In this document: piece after piece, positions 9,052 to 20,111 of the stretch
Layout of the letters: each line of letters starts with the position of its first letter
Position numbering within the stretch: the first letter of the stretch is position 1
NCBI GenBank assembly: GCA_963844635.1
Contig: CAWJPD010000003.1
Coordinates: 248,001 to 312,000, forward strand
Source of the DNA: JAJPKK01 sp963844635
Lineage (GTDB): Bacteria; Pseudomonadota; Alphaproteobacteria; Rhizobiales; Xanthobacteraceae
DNA length: 64,000 bases
Reading direction: 5' to 3'
Position numbers and translations under genes: made by a program
The notes under the pieces: model-generated
Databases searched by the model: none
What the model was told of the DNA's origin: nothing
The model's input: only the letters and a program-made list of their open reading frames with translations

Positions 9052-9521
9052 GTGGCATTGGGATTAGTCCTGCTGCCCGGCAGCGCCGCCAGCCAGCAGA
9101 AACGCTCAAGGAGCAACTGGTCGGGACTTGGATGCTTGTCGGCTATGAAACGACACTTTCAAACGTAAGCAAGTTCCAGAATTTCGGCCCTAATCCGAAA
9201 GGCATAGAAGTCTGGGCTGCAAATGGACATTTTAGCCTCATGCACATGCGTCCTGACTTGCCGAAAATCGCGTCCAATAGCCCACAGACCCCGACGCCAG
9301 AAGAGGCCAAAGCCATCGTCGGTGGGTTATTTGCCTCATTCGGTACGCATACCATTGACGAGACGAACAAGACCTTCATCATCCAGCCAGAGGGCGGTAT
9401 GTTCGCAAAAGGGGTCGGGACTGATACCAATGTTACGATCGTCTCGCTTACCGCCGCCGAGTTGAAATGGAGTTTGGAAGCCGGCGGTCAAAATGTTGCA
9501 ACCTTGAGACGCGCAAAATAG
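9052..9521 (+). pseudogene. Lipocalin-like secreted protein, 5' end broken
   Basis: The body (LKEQLVGTWMLVGYETT, then IEVWAANGHFSLMHMRPDLP) matches the lipocalin-like domain of PF13924 type found in many soil proteobacterial secreted proteins. The signal peptide is present but in another frame: AVVALGLVLLPGSAASQQK ends at aaa (9100-9102), and adding one A joins it to TLKEQLVGTW. No ATG is placed to start the signal peptide in its own frame; a TAA lies at 9034-9036 and only a GTG at 9052 is available. So either a second error exists upstream or the 5' end is truncated. The role of the family is unknown. Confidence 0.6.
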
Positions 9522-9597
9522 TCGTTATCCAAACATCGGGGTCAATCGGCGTTCAAAAGTGAACCATCTAGAGATATCAGCGCGTGCGCTTCTCCGG

Positions 9598-9966
9598 TCA
9601 CCTTTTCCGAGCTTTGCGGGCCGCATAGCGCGCGTCCCTGGCGGCCTTGCGTTCGGCCTCCACGGCGATGTTACGAACAGCTTGCTCAGCTACAACTCGT
9701 TCCGCTTCGATCGCGGCATCCTCTTGGGCTTGTTTTTCACGCGCTGCTTGCTCCGCGACCTCAGCCTCCCGAGCCAGCTTTTCGGCATGCCGCTCGGCGG
9801 CACGAGCTGCGCGAGCCGCGTGCACAGCCTGGCGAGCAACCTGACTTTTCACGACTGCCGGATTGTCTGCTGCCGTATTCGCACGATAGCTTTCGAGAGA
9901 AAGCTTCTTTGCGGCAGCAGCTGCGGCCTGGCGTTCAGTCAAACTGGGTTCTTTGAAGCTACTCAT
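9598..9966 (-). CDS. DUF6481 family protein
   Basis: A 122-residue, very Ala/Arg/Glu-rich protein predicted to be one long helix or coiled coil (AARAARAAERHAEKLAREAE). The start MSSFKEPSLTERQAAAAAAK is the recognisable signature of DUF6481 proteins common in Bradyrhizobium relatives. It has no signal peptide or membrane segment and its function is unknown. It is a single gene: the neighbour upstream (10332) is over 360 bases away and the 240 bases between 10090 and 10331 show no gene. Confidence 0.75.
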   Translation of the reverse strand: MSSFKEPSLTERQAAAAAAKKLSLESYRANTAADNPAVVKSQVARQAVHAARAARAAERHAEKLAREAEVAEQAAREKQAQEDAAIEAERVVAEQAVRNIAVEAERKAARDARYAARKARKR

Positions 9967-10331
9967 TGGTTGAAGGGTCTCGCTCAGGTGTTATTGCTGA
10001 ATTCTGAACGCGTTGCGATGGTTTGTGGAGGCCTTCGCAAATACGGTCAGTCCACTCGCCCTTGGCCTCCATGTTCGGCGACTAGATAAGGCTCGTATGT
10101 GTGCGCTCCGGCTCGACGGGGCACTCGCCGCCACGATCGTTCAATATGCCAGTTCCGTGACTAAGTACAGCGCGATCAGCGGTCGTGAAGCAGCGGTCGG
10201 CGCCTTGGGATCACACTGCGGGTCTGAATCACCGTACCGGCAGCATGAATATGTTTGTTTCTCCTGCGTACCACCTTTCCGGCAGGAAAGACTTTAATCC
10301 GATATCCGGCTGTCACCGAAGAACCACGCCG

Positions 10332-10622
10332 TCAAGTTGAAGGACGGGGTGGAGTGGATGATAATTCTTCAGGTAATTCGATGTTCCAATTTGTACACTC
10401 GACCGCGTCGTACACCGAGACCCGAACGACAGGATGAGCCTTCTTAATGTCCAATCCAGCCTTTTCAGCATCTTTGTATGTTAAAAAAGACGCCTTGGTC
10501 TGCCTATCCACTTGGAGGCGAAATTGGCCAATTTCCGGTTTTTTCTGCTGAGAAAAGAATTCCAGTGCGGACGCGTCTTGATGGTCCGCCTCCTTGATAA
10601 TAGTCTTAGTACGTAACGCCAT
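10332..10622 (-). CDS. Small hypothetical protein
   Basis: A 96-residue soluble protein that I do not recognise. It starts MALRTKTIIKEADHQDASAL, has a central segment like a small alpha/beta domain (RQTKASFLTYKDAEKAGLDI) and ends in a Pro/Ser-rich tail (STPPRPST). An upstream aggag sits about 8 bases before the ATG (revcomp of 10631-10636), which supports translation. No membrane segment or cysteine cluster is present apart from one Cys. Codon use resembles true genes here. It lies between the DUF6481 gene and the DEAD-box helicase gene, on the same strand as both. Confidence 0.55.
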   Translation of the reverse strand: MALRTKTIIKEADHQDASALEFFSQQKKPEIGQFRLQVDRQTKASFLTYKDAEKAGLDIKKAHPVVRVSVYDAVECTNWNIELPEELSSTPPRPST

Positions 10623-10741
10623 TGTTCTTACTCCTCAAGGTTAGAGCCAGATAATATCCGCCCGGACGCTGTGCGCGACGTGCCCAGCCTGATGCCGGAA
10701 GTGACGCTTTGGGGCGACACAATCACTCAGGACTGTTCAAC

Positions 10742-12097
10742 CTACGGCGCTGGGCGGCCGGCTTGTCTTGCGCTTTGCGCGATGCTGCCGGCAGCGCGCG
10801 GGTCCTGTCGCCCCTTCCCGAATCGGTGCGTGTGTTCGCTAATCGGTTGCGCGTTCCGCAGGGTTCGCAGTGGGCGCTCATCCTGGCGACCCTGAGCGGG
10901 CCTTTGGTTTGCGACAACTCGGGCGCGCGGACCCGGGTGCCGCGCTTTCTGCGTTTGCGGGGTCTGCGAACAATGCGTGCCCGTCATGGTAGGAATCGGC
11001 GTTCGGGTCAGCTTTTCGATCGCTCGGAGGAACGGCATTTCGTCGATGGAGCAGAACGAGATGGCGGTCCCGGCATTCCCGGCGCGTGCCGTGCGGCCAA
11101 TGCGATGCACGTAACTCTCAGGAAGGTTCGGAAGATCGTAATTGATGACGTGGGTCACGCCATCGATATCCAAGCCGCGGGCGGCGATATCGGTCGCAAC
11201 GAGTGTGCGCAGCCGCCCATCACGGAATGCGGTGAGCACCCGATCGCGCTGATTTTGAGACTTGTTGCCGTGGATTGCCGAAGCAGCGACGCCCTTTTTT
11301 ACGAGGTCTCGGACGACGCGGTCGGCACCGCGCTTGGTCCTTGTGAAGACAAGCGCACGATCGATCCTGTCGCCGCGAAGAATATCCGCGAGCAAGCGCA
11401 GCTTCCCCGGACGGTCCACGTGAACGACGCTTTGTGAAATGCGGGGAGGGGCCGAAGCCGAAACGCTCACCGCCACGTTCGCAGCATTGTTCAGCATCTC
11501 GCCAGCGAGTTGCACAATCGCCTGCGGCATGGTCGCGGAGAAAAGCAAAGTCTGGCGCTTGCGTGGTAGCCTTGCGACGATCGCCCTAACATCGTGGATG
11601 AATCCCATGTCCAGCATGCGGTCAGCCTCGTCGAGAACGAAGGTATCGATCTGACCGAGTCGCAGCGCATTCGATCTGACAAGGTCGTTAAGTCGACCTG
11701 GCGTCGCGACCAGGATATCAACACCATCCGCGAGCGCCCGCACCTGTCCACCAATGGACACGCCGCCAATGGCCAGCGACGCCTTGACAGATAGGTATCG
11801 GCTGTAAGCCCGAAAGCTCGCCAGAATCTGTCCCGCAAGCTCGCGCGTTGAACTCAAGACCAAAATCCTGCAGGTCTTTTTTTCCGGCTGACGTGGCGTC
11901 GCCGCCAGACGATTCAGAATGGGCAGCGCAAAAGCTGCGGTCTTGCCGGTACCGGTCTGCGCGATGCCGATAAGATCTCGGCCGCTGAGGAGCAGTGGAA
12001 TGGATTGCGCCTGGATCGGAGTAGGGGTGATGTACTGTTGTTCCGCGAGCGCGGCGAGAATTGGTTCTGCGAGACCGAAGCTGGCAAACGAGTTCAA
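10742..12097 (-). CDS. DEAD-box ATP-dependent RNA helicase, RhlE-like
   Basis: A 451-residue helicase that unwinds RNA duplexes using ATP. All core motifs are visible: Q motif PTPIQ (25-29), Walker A AQTGTGKT (46-53), motif Ia as SSTRELAGQI (the usual P of PTRELA is S), VATPGR, DEAD (about 156-159), SAT, VATDIAARGLDIDGV and HRIGRTARAG. The C-terminal 80 residues are a basic, low-complexity tail that probably binds RNA. The length and motif set fit RhlE rather than DbpA. The leader region 12098-12353 is long and may allow cold-type regulation, as is common for such helicases, but no specific element is seen. rpsU lies upstream on the same strand. Confidence 0.93.
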   Translation of the reverse strand: MNSFASFGLAEPILAALAEQQYITPTPIQAQSIPLLLSGRDLIGIAQTGTGKTAAFALPILNRLAATPRQPEKKTCRILVLSSTRELAGQILASFRAYSRYLSVKASLAIGGVSIGGQVRALADGVDILVATPGRLNDLVRSNALRLGQIDTFVLDEADRMLDMGFIHDVRAIVARLPRKRQTLLFSATMPQAIVQLAGEMLNNAANVAVSVSASAPPRISQSVVHVDRPGKLRLLADILRGDRIDRALVFTRTKRGADRVVRDLVKKGVAASAIHGNKSQNQRDRVLTAFRDGRLRTLVATDIAARGLDIDGVTHVINYDLPNLPESYVHRIGRTARAGNAGTAISFCSIDEMPFLRAIEKLTRTPIPTMTGTHCSQTPQTQKARHPGPRARVVANQRPAQGRQDERPLRTLRNAQPISEHTHRFGKGRQDPRAAGSIAQSARQAGRPAP

Positions 12098-12353
12098 TGA
12101 AAATCCTTTCGAGCATGACAGAAACTGGCCGCGCTTTTAGGCGGACCGGTGATGCGCAGCGGGAAGACATCGCGCGCGACTGGGTTGTCGGTGACTGCAA
12201 GGTTGCCAGAATCACAGCCGAAAGCCGCCTCTCGGATTTCGTTCACTCGACAGCGATGACCCGAATTCGAGTCAAATGAAGTCTGGCATTGAAATGTATG
12301 GCAGTTCGAAGTAGTCTTTTCAAGGACAGACTTGCAAAAAGCTCGTAAAAAAC

Positions 12354-12383
12354 CAAAAAAACCGCAGCTCGCAGCAGCGCGGT
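12354..12383 (-). terminator. Rho-independent terminator after rpsU
   Basis: Read on the minus strand, an interrupted stem forms from gcggt (12379-12383) with accgc (12361-12365) and agc (12376-12378) with gct (12367-12369), leaving a 6-base loop. A run of seven T residues follows directly (plus-strand a's at 12355-12361). It sits about 100 bases after the rpsU stop. Confidence 0.65.
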
Positions 12384-12485
12384 TCACTGATAAGAAATTC
12401 TCATGCTGCGCCCGATCCTCATGACGGAACCTTGCAGCTACTTGCCGACGCGACCGGGCCTGTTCCGGAACATGATGGCTCAGAA

Positions 12486-12788
12486 CTAACCGGCCCCACC
12501 GGGTGAACCGATGCGCAACCGCGGCGCAGCCACCCTGCCAGCAATCTCCTTCTTTCGTGGCGCGGCGATCAATCCATCGCGTATCGCCTGCTTGCGAGCG
12601 AGCTTGCGGGCACGACGCGCCGCATCGGCCTTTTCCCGGGTCGCTTTCTCCGATGGCTTTTCGTAAAACCTTCTCCGCTTCATTTCCCGGAATATCCCCT
12701 CGCGTTGCATTTTTTTCTTCAGGACGCGAAGAGCTTGATCGACATTGTTGTCGCGGACGAGAACCTGCAAAGGTATCTTTCCTTTCAC
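12486..12788 (-). CDS. rpsU: 30S ribosomal protein bS21
   Basis: A 100-residue small-subunit ribosomal protein that sits near the 3' end of 16S rRNA and helps initiation. The conserved core is clear: LQVLVRDNNVDQALRVLKKK, MQREGIFREMK and RRFYEKPSEKATREKAD, then a basic Ala/Arg/Lys-rich tail. Alphaproteobacterial versions carry such long C-terminal tails. The start MKGKIPLQVLVRDN places a few extra residues before the usual start; a later start is possible but would need a non-ATG codon. A terminator follows at 12354-12383. Many genomes of this group have more than one rpsU copy. Confidence 0.92.
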   Translation of the reverse strand: MKGKIPLQVLVRDNNVDQALRVLKKKMQREGIFREMKRRRFYEKPSEKATREKADAARRARKLARKQAIRDGLIAAPRKKEIAGRVAAPRLRIGSPGGAG

Positions 12789-13816
12789 GTTGGCGTGCGT
12801 CCACCTGCAAAATCAGCATCGACGCCAGCACAAGCGCCGCATTGCATGCAATTCCTCCGTTATCGCAAAGCGTTGCTCGGGAGCGCCGAGACGATCGCTT
12901 TTTCGATCGCGGCTCGTTTCGTCAAAAGATGACGGAGCCAGGCATCACCTTTTGCGTGGTCTCCCGGAGGTGGAAGCGACGGTCTTCCCCCCGCCGACGC
13001 TTGGTCATGCCCCTTATGTCTGTAATCTAGGCGCAGGTTTGCAGAATAGCTACCTGTTTCTTGGCCCAACGAGGGGCGAATTGCCTGAATGTCCCCGTGT
13101 CACCATCCGACGGGAGCGAAAGCTATGCATCCGCGCCGACGAGAAGCGATGCAGGAGGGAGGCCCGCGTGTTCTTCCAACTTTCGACGCGTGCTCCGAGA
13201 AGGGTGGCAACGCCCGCTCTTCAATCGTCGTTTCGTCGAATGCACGCATTGGGCCGGCCGCGGGTGCTCGAATAGCCCTAAGCTAAGCCATCACGCCGAT
13301 CAATTCTCCCAATTCGCGACGACGATCGACCGGAAAGGCTGCCCGCGATGCAAAGCACGTTTAGACTATTTTTAACTCATCCGCGCTACCACTTAAAGCC
13401 CAGTGATCACTCGTTCCGATCTGTTCGGAGAAGTATGTCGTCAGCCGCTTTGAAAACACACAGCCTTGCTTTAGAAATCTTCCTCCTTTAGTTCGTATAG
13501 GCTGTTGCGTTGGCGCCTGTAGAGATTGTAACTTGACAGACGATGCCTATCCTTGCTGGTCGAGCTTCGGCCGAAAATGGATTGGCCTGCCTCGAAGCCT
13601 CATTCAGTCTGACGACCTTTTCCAAATCTCAATTCCACCGAGCCACATTAATTGAGTCTCATGTCTCGTAAAGGAGTACCGCCTTGTGACTCGCAATTAC
13701 ACTTTCCGCCTACAAGCGGTAAAGACTTTCTAGCGTCACCGCGCATACCGCTAGTACGCGCTTCAGCCCCCCCCTTCGACACGTTGCCACCGCATTCGGC
13801 GCAAGTTTCAGCAAAC
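12789..13816. other. Gene-poor stretch, no supported gene
   Basis: About 1.0 kb with only short, overlapping reading frames on both strands, none with a recognisable motif, good ribosome site or consistent third-position GC bias. Base composition from about 13370 becomes more AT-rich than the flanks. It may be old insertion scar sequence; no transposase remnant or terminal repeat could be identified. Confidence 0.5.
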
Positions 13817-14074
13817 TTAGGGGTCTGGTTCCTGTTCATCAAACATCCCAAGGCACCTCTTCGCCTCGGTTGGCATGTCTGGGACAAGAATCGGACGTCC
13901 CATGAACGTCGTCCAAGGCTTCTCCGCAAGCGGCTGAAGGCCTGCAAAGATCCAGAACTGCCGTTCGTTCATTGATATCTGCGTGACCTTGTTATCGAGA
14001 ACCCAATTACGAAGTATTGACAGCCGGCTTTGTTCTGGGTTGGTGAACATACTATCCGGTAGTAATTTTCGCAT
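13817..14074 (-). CDS. Small hypothetical protein
   Basis: An 85-residue reading frame starting MRKLLPDSMFTNPEQSRL. It has normal-looking amino acid composition with aromatic and acidic residues well spread (RQFWIFAGLQPLAEKPW; MFDEQEPDP at the end), and a purine-rich aaagaag about 8 bases upstream of the ATG. No family is recognised and no membrane or export signal is present. It lies in an AT-richer, gene-poor stretch with the next small frame at 14120 on the same strand, so it may belong to a small accessory patch. An opposing frame at 13652-13975 looks less protein-like. Confidence 0.4.
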   Translation of the reverse strand: MRKLLPDSMFTNPEQSRLSILRNWVLDNKVTQISMNERQFWIFAGLQPLAEKPWTTFMGRPILVPDMPTEAKRCLGMFDEQEPDP

Positions 14075-14119
14075 TATCTACTTCTTTGAGAAATTGAGTG
14101 GTAAGTCATGGTCTCGGAA

Positions 14120-14308
14120 TTAAACGCATTTCAGCTTTGCTCCAGCTGAGTGGACTTCACGCATGTCACCATGGTGTACGGTGGACGACGTACCATTGTC
14201 CCATATGATGACGACCGCGTCCCAAGTTGTTGAGGTAACACTGCCACTATCACTGGAATTACCTTGCCAGCATACCCGATTGCCCCTTTTGAGTTTTCTT
14301 GAATTCAT
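14120..14308 (-). CDS. Very small hypothetical protein
   Basis: A 62-residue frame starting MNSRKLKRGNRVCWQG. The alternating hydrophobic pattern in WDAVVIIWDNGTSSTVHH followed by DMREV resembles a small beta-barrel (Tudor/SH3-like) fold of the kind seen in short soil-bacterial proteins with a WDNG motif; this is a guess from pattern, not a family match. A ggag lies upstream but at a long distance. It is separated by 45 bases from the 13817-14074 frame. Confidence 0.35.
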   Translation of the reverse strand: MNSRKLKRGNRVCWQGNSSDSGSVTSTTWDAVVIIWDNGTSSTVHHGDMREVHSAGAKLKCV

Positions 14309-15138
14309 CTGCAGTCACATCGCGTCTCCATGATCCCCATAGCGCATGTGCTCGCAGCGGAGCCGGCCTTCGTGTGATATAGAAGTATGGTTATCGCAGC
14401 GGACACCATATCACGCGTGTGTTTGTTCCAGCAGTTTGGGACAGCTCAACAATATACCGCCAACAAGGCGAGGTGGCTCGAAACTAAACAGGCTCGAGCC
14501 ATCACGGGCTGCACTATATACGAATGAAAGAAGAAGCGCCAAGCGGATATTGCACTACAATGATTGAGAATTGCTGAACAGGGGGTCTGGCCAATTGCGA
14601 GTCGCCTGCGACGTCGCTACCGCTTTCCAGTTCGTCGCGAAGTGTCCTATCTTGAGCAGCTTAGTGTCCTAAGTTGAAAGCGTCGCGATCAAACGCTATG
14701 GGCTTGCCGGCACTTGCAGGCCCTCCGCGCCTTGCGGCCGTGCTTGATCGAGGCCCGGATGCTCTGGCAGCCTCGTCGGTGCGCGAGACGAGGCCGCGGG
14801 TCCGGCATTCAAGGCGACGATGGCACGGGCTGCCGTGAGCGCACCTTCGGTGCCCAAACTCCTGAAGAAACTTCAGCCCGAGCCGTCGACACATGGCTTT
14901 CGAGCATGCGTGTTTTCCTGGGGCCGGAAGCAAGGCGTTCAAGAGAAGGTGCTCGATCTAGCCCTCAGTCACCTTGAAGCCGATCGCACAAGGTACGTCC
15001 AAATCGATGAAAGAACCCCAATTGGCGCGCAGTAGCATCCATGGCTAGCTCACCTCGGCTGTCGCCGGCTGCCTTGCGGTCGTGTCCCGCACGATCTGCG
15101 GAATAGCAAAGAGCTCAGCGTCGAGCGTCGGTTGTATT
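14309..15138. other. Gene-poor stretch, no supported gene
   Basis: About 830 bases between a possible mini-gene and the methyltransferase stop at 15139. Frames here are short, overlapping, and rich in Arg, Ser and Cys, as is typical of non-coding high-GC DNA. No hairpin-T terminator, tRNA or repeat family copy was seen. Confidence 0.5.
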
Positions 15139-15984
15139 TCATCGTTTGGCGATGATCACTTCGAGGTATTCGCTTGGAACCACCATGGTTTCATCGGCGG
15201 ACCTGTTGAGCCGTCCGACCAGGTCGACGATATCACGAGCGAGTGCTTTGCCGCCGGCCGCGTCGAGCGCTTCGAAGGCCTTGTGCACCGGTCCGTAATA
15301 GGCACGGAAAGTGTCGAGGAAGTGCTGCGGCGAGCGATATCGAAAGATGAAGTGGCGCGGCTCTGCAGCAACCCTGGATGCCGCCGGCGCGAACGTCGTT
15401 TCGACCCAGCCGCGTGTCCCCCAGATTGCCGGCGACTTCAAGCCGGCGGGTGGCGGGAGGTATTTCCCGATCGTTTTGAACAATTGGCCAACGAAACCTT
15501 CCGGGGTCCAGTTGGCGAGACCGATCCGGCCGCCAGACCTACATACCCGTATCATCTCAGCAGCAGTGCGCTCCTGATCGGGGCTGAACATCCCTCCGAA
15601 AGTCGAAACCACCGCGTCAAAAGAAGCGTCTGCGAATGGCAAGGCTTCGGCGTCGGCGAGCTGGAATTTGACCTGGAGTCCTTCCGCTTCGGCGCGCTTG
15701 CGTCCGCGGGCGAGCAGGGACTCCACGTAATCGGTGGACGTGACCTCGCACCAGCGCCGGGCCGCAGCCAGCGTGATGTTGCCGTTGCCGGCGGCAACGT
15801 CGAGAACTTTCTCGCCGGCCCGCAAGTCCATCAACTCCGCCAGTTGTTCACCGACGATCTGCAACGTCGTCCCGATCACAGCGTAGTCGCCGGACGACCA
15901 AGCCGCCTGCTGTTTGGCCTTGACGGCACTCAAGTCATGAGCAGGCCTTGTCGCGGGCGGGTGACACTCAATGACTGTAGTCAT
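15139..15984 (-). CDS. Class I SAM-dependent methyltransferase (Methyltransf_11/25 type)
   Basis: A 281-residue methyltransferase. Motif I is VLDVAAGNGN (about residues 60-69), followed by the acidic end of strand 2 (VTSTDYVESLL), DAEALPFADASFDAVVSTFG and MIRVCRSGGRIGLANWTPEG, the layout of UbiE-like enzymes. The ATG at 15984 is preceded by gaggagaacc, which decides it against the longer in-frame start at 16068. It is divergent from the AraC-type regulator gene at 16231, with a 246-base shared control region, so that regulator probably controls it. The substrate is unknown; the WTPEGFVGQLFKTIGKYLPP segment is shared by many uncharacterised members. Confidence 0.9.
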   Translation of the reverse strand: MTTVIECHPPATRPAHDLSAVKAKQQAAWSSGDYAVIGTTLQIVGEQLAELMDLRAGEKVLDVAAGNGNITLAAARRWCEVTSTDYVESLLARGRKRAEAEGLQVKFQLADAEALPFADASFDAVVSTFGGMFSPDQERTAAEMIRVCRSGGRIGLANWTPEGFVGQLFKTIGKYLPPPAGLKSPAIWGTRGWVETTFAPAASRVAAEPRHFIFRYRSPQHFLDTFRAYYGPVHKAFEALDAAGGKALARDIVDLVGRLNRSADETMVVPSEYLEVIIAKR

Positions 15985-16230
15985 TACGGTTCTCCTCGAT
16001 GATCTGGAGTTATCGACACACTGCTGACGGCAATGTATCGAGGCGCACATCGCATGGGCCTGAGCCAAAATCTATGTTCTGCGCCCCCGGAGCTGAATGA
16101 CTGAGCTGCCGAATTTCTTGCTTGCCCATCCAGACTTGTTATCGTCCTTGCCCGATCGTTCAGAAGCCTTGCTTTTTGGTCCAGAATGTTGTCACGCCGA
16201 CACCGCCGTGATTCCTGAAGGATCATTTCG

Positions 16231-17217
16231 ATGAGTACGGATGCGCTATCGGACGTGCTTTCGGCCGTGCACCTGTCCGGATCGGTCTTTTTCGACGTGA
16301 CGGCCAAATCGCCCTGGGTAGCGGAAGCGCCCCCCGCGGCACAGATCGCCAACCAAATCACGCCCGGCGCTCAGTGTGCGATCGAATACCATGTCGTCGC
16401 CCGCGGCTCATGCTGGATATCACTGGTCGGAGACAACGAATTCGGTCCCGTTAAACTCGAGGAAGGAGACATTGCGGTTATTCCGCAGGGCGATCCGCAT
16501 GCGGTTTCCAGTGCGCCGGGCATGCGCGCTGAGCCGAATTTGGAGATTCATCGAAGGCCCCAAGACGCCAATGCGTTGCCCTTCGCCTTGCGAACCGGCG
16601 GCGACGGTCTGAGCGACGCCCACCTGATTTGTGGCTTCTTCACCTGCGACGCGCGTCCGTTCAATCCACTGCTGGAATCATTGCCGCGCTTTATTCGGTT
16701 CGGGCATAATTCATCGCAAGCATCTCACAGTCTGCTCGATCAATTTATTCGTTTCGCTACCACCGAGATGGGTAACAAGCGGGCGGGGAGACAAAGCGTT
16801 CTCAACCGACTTTCGGAACTGTTGTTTATCGAGGTCATCCGGTGGCACATGGATCAGGTGGCGGATGCCGGCAGCACGGGCTGGCTCGCGGGATTGCGGG
16901 ACCCCCTGGTCGGCCGCGCACTTACGCTGCTTCACGGGCAGGCCGCTCATCCCTGGACGCTGGAGGAGCTCGCATCGCAATCCGGCGCCTCACGTTCAGC
17001 GCTGGCTGACCGGTTTGCGCACCTGGTGGGCTGTCCGCCGATTCAGTATCTGACCCAATGGCGCATGCAGCTGGCTGCCAAGCGTTTGGCCGATCGCAGC
17101 GTCAAGGTCTCCGCCGTCGCGAGCGAAGTGGGCTACGAATCCGAAGCTGCATTCAGTCGCGCGTTCAAAAAATTTGTCGGCCAATCACCCGGCCAGTGGC
17201 GATCCGTCTCTTCTTGA
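16231..17217 (+). CDS. AraC-family transcriptional regulator, cupin sensor domain
   Basis: A 328-residue regulator. The N-terminal about 200 residues form an AraC_binding/Cupin_6-type sensor (AIEYHVVARGSCWISL, EEGDIAVIPQGDPHAV). The C-terminal domain carries two helix-turn-helix units: LEELASQSGASRSALADRFA and VSAVASEVGYESEAAFSRAF, ending with the typical FKKFVGQSPGQWR. The ligand is unknown. It stands alone and divergent from the methyltransferase gene at 15984, a common arrangement in which the regulator controls its neighbour. Its stop lies about 55 bases before repeat copy R2, which separates it from the convergent kdpC. Confidence 0.92.
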   Translation: MSTDALSDVLSAVHLSGSVFFDVTAKSPWVAEAPPAAQIANQITPGAQCAIEYHVVARGSCWISLVGDNEFGPVKLEEGDIAVIPQGDPHAVSSAPGMRAEPNLEIHRRPQDANALPFALRTGGDGLSDAHLICGFFTCDARPFNPLLESLPRFIRFGHNSSQASHSLLDQFIRFATTEMGNKRAGRQSVLNRLSELLFIEVIRWHMDQVADAGSTGWLAGLRDPLVGRALTLLHGQAAHPWTLEELASQSGASRSALADRFAHLVGCPPIQYLTQWRMQLAAKRLADRSVKVSAVASEVGYESEAAFSRAFKKFVGQSPGQWRSVSS

Positions 17218-17269
17218 GCGCAGCGGAAGCCATTCTGCTTGGCTGCGCGGAGTGGCGTGCCGAAGTTAG

Positions 17270-17368
17270 CGCACGATCCCGTAAAGTTGCAGACTTTTCG
17301 GACAAGATCATGCGCAAAATCAATAATAATCGAGCGGGAGGCGTTTCAACCTGAACGCATCCCGCTCT
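17270..17368. repeat. Composite hairpin repeat, copy R2 (inverted)
   Basis: Same family as R1 but in reverse orientation: module B (17270-17315, gcgcacgatc to gatcatgcgc) then module A (17331-17368, with cgagcgggag and cccgctct arms). It fills the gap between convergent AraC and kdpC genes. The kdpC TAG stop (17367-17369 on the minus strand) overlaps the outer end of module A in the same register as the cysE stop in R1. Confidence 0.85.
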
Positions 17369-17972
17369 AGCGCGTCACCGCTCGATCCAATAACAGGTTA
17401 AGCGCGAGAACGTTCACGCGTGGCTCGCCAAGGAGCCCGAGGAACCGCCCCTCGATATGCTCAGCAACGAGCTGACGCAAGCGATCTTCGGTCATGTTGC
17501 GCGCCTTCGAAACGCGAGGCACTTGGAATAGGGCGGCCTCCGGCGAGATATGTGGATCAAGACCACTGCCGGACGTGGTGACGAGATCAATCGGCACGGC
17601 AGCCGAAGGGGCCTCCTCCTTGAGCTTTTCGATGTCGCCCTTAACGCGGTCGATCAGAGCCTGGTTGGTCGGGCCAAGGTTCGAGCCTCCGGAGTTTGCG
17701 GCATTGTAAGGTGCGTCCACATTCTTGGTGGGGTCATTCGGGTCCGGCATGGTGGTCGCGGAGGGCCGGCCGTGAAAATATTTATCATCGGCAAATGCCT
17801 GTCCGATCAGTTCGGAGCCGAGGACCTTGCTGTCCTTCTCCATCAGGCTTCCGTTGGCCTGGTAGGGAAAGACAAGCTGCGCGATCCCAGTGATGGCGAG
17901 CGGATAGATCAGGCCGGTGATTATCGTCAGAGCGACGACGAAAACAATCGCCGGACGTACTTCTTTCAACAT
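17367..17972 (-). CDS. kdpC: Potassium-transporting ATPase subunit C
   Basis: A 201-residue KdpC, the single-pass accessory subunit that stabilises KdpFABC and helps ATP use. The N-terminal membrane helix is AIVFVVALTIITGLIYPLA; the periplasmic domain carries the family signatures FHGRPSA, YNAANSGGSNLGPTN and GSGLDPHISPEAA, and ends ARNMTEDRLRQLV...VLALN. The ATG at 17972 is preceded by gaggagaaaaat and is preferred over 17987. It follows kdpB by 11 bases as the last gene of the operon. No kdpD or kdpE follows; the operon ends at repeat R2. Confidence 0.96.
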   Translation of the reverse strand: MLKEVRPAIVFVVALTIITGLIYPLAITGIAQLVFPYQANGSLMEKDSKVLGSELIGQAFADDKYFHGRPSATTMPDPNDPTKNVDAPYNAANSGGSNLGPTNQALIDRVKGDIEKLKEEAPSAAVPIDLVTTSGSGLDPHISPEAALFQVPRVSKARNMTEDRLRQLVAEHIEGRFLGLLGEPRVNVLALNLLLDRAVTR

Positions 17973-17983
17973 GATTTTTCTCC

Positions 17984-20095
<2,112 letters not shown>

Positions 20096-20111
20096 GGGAG
20101 ATGACTCCGGA

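Noticed and set aside
13648..13975. Opposing frames of about 100 codons on both strands, one with several cysteines
   Set aside because: They overlap each other and the better candidate at 13817-14074, and show no recognisable domain.
15082..16002. 306-codon plus-strand frame
   Set aside because: It is antisense to the methyltransferase at 15139-15984, which has clear motifs.
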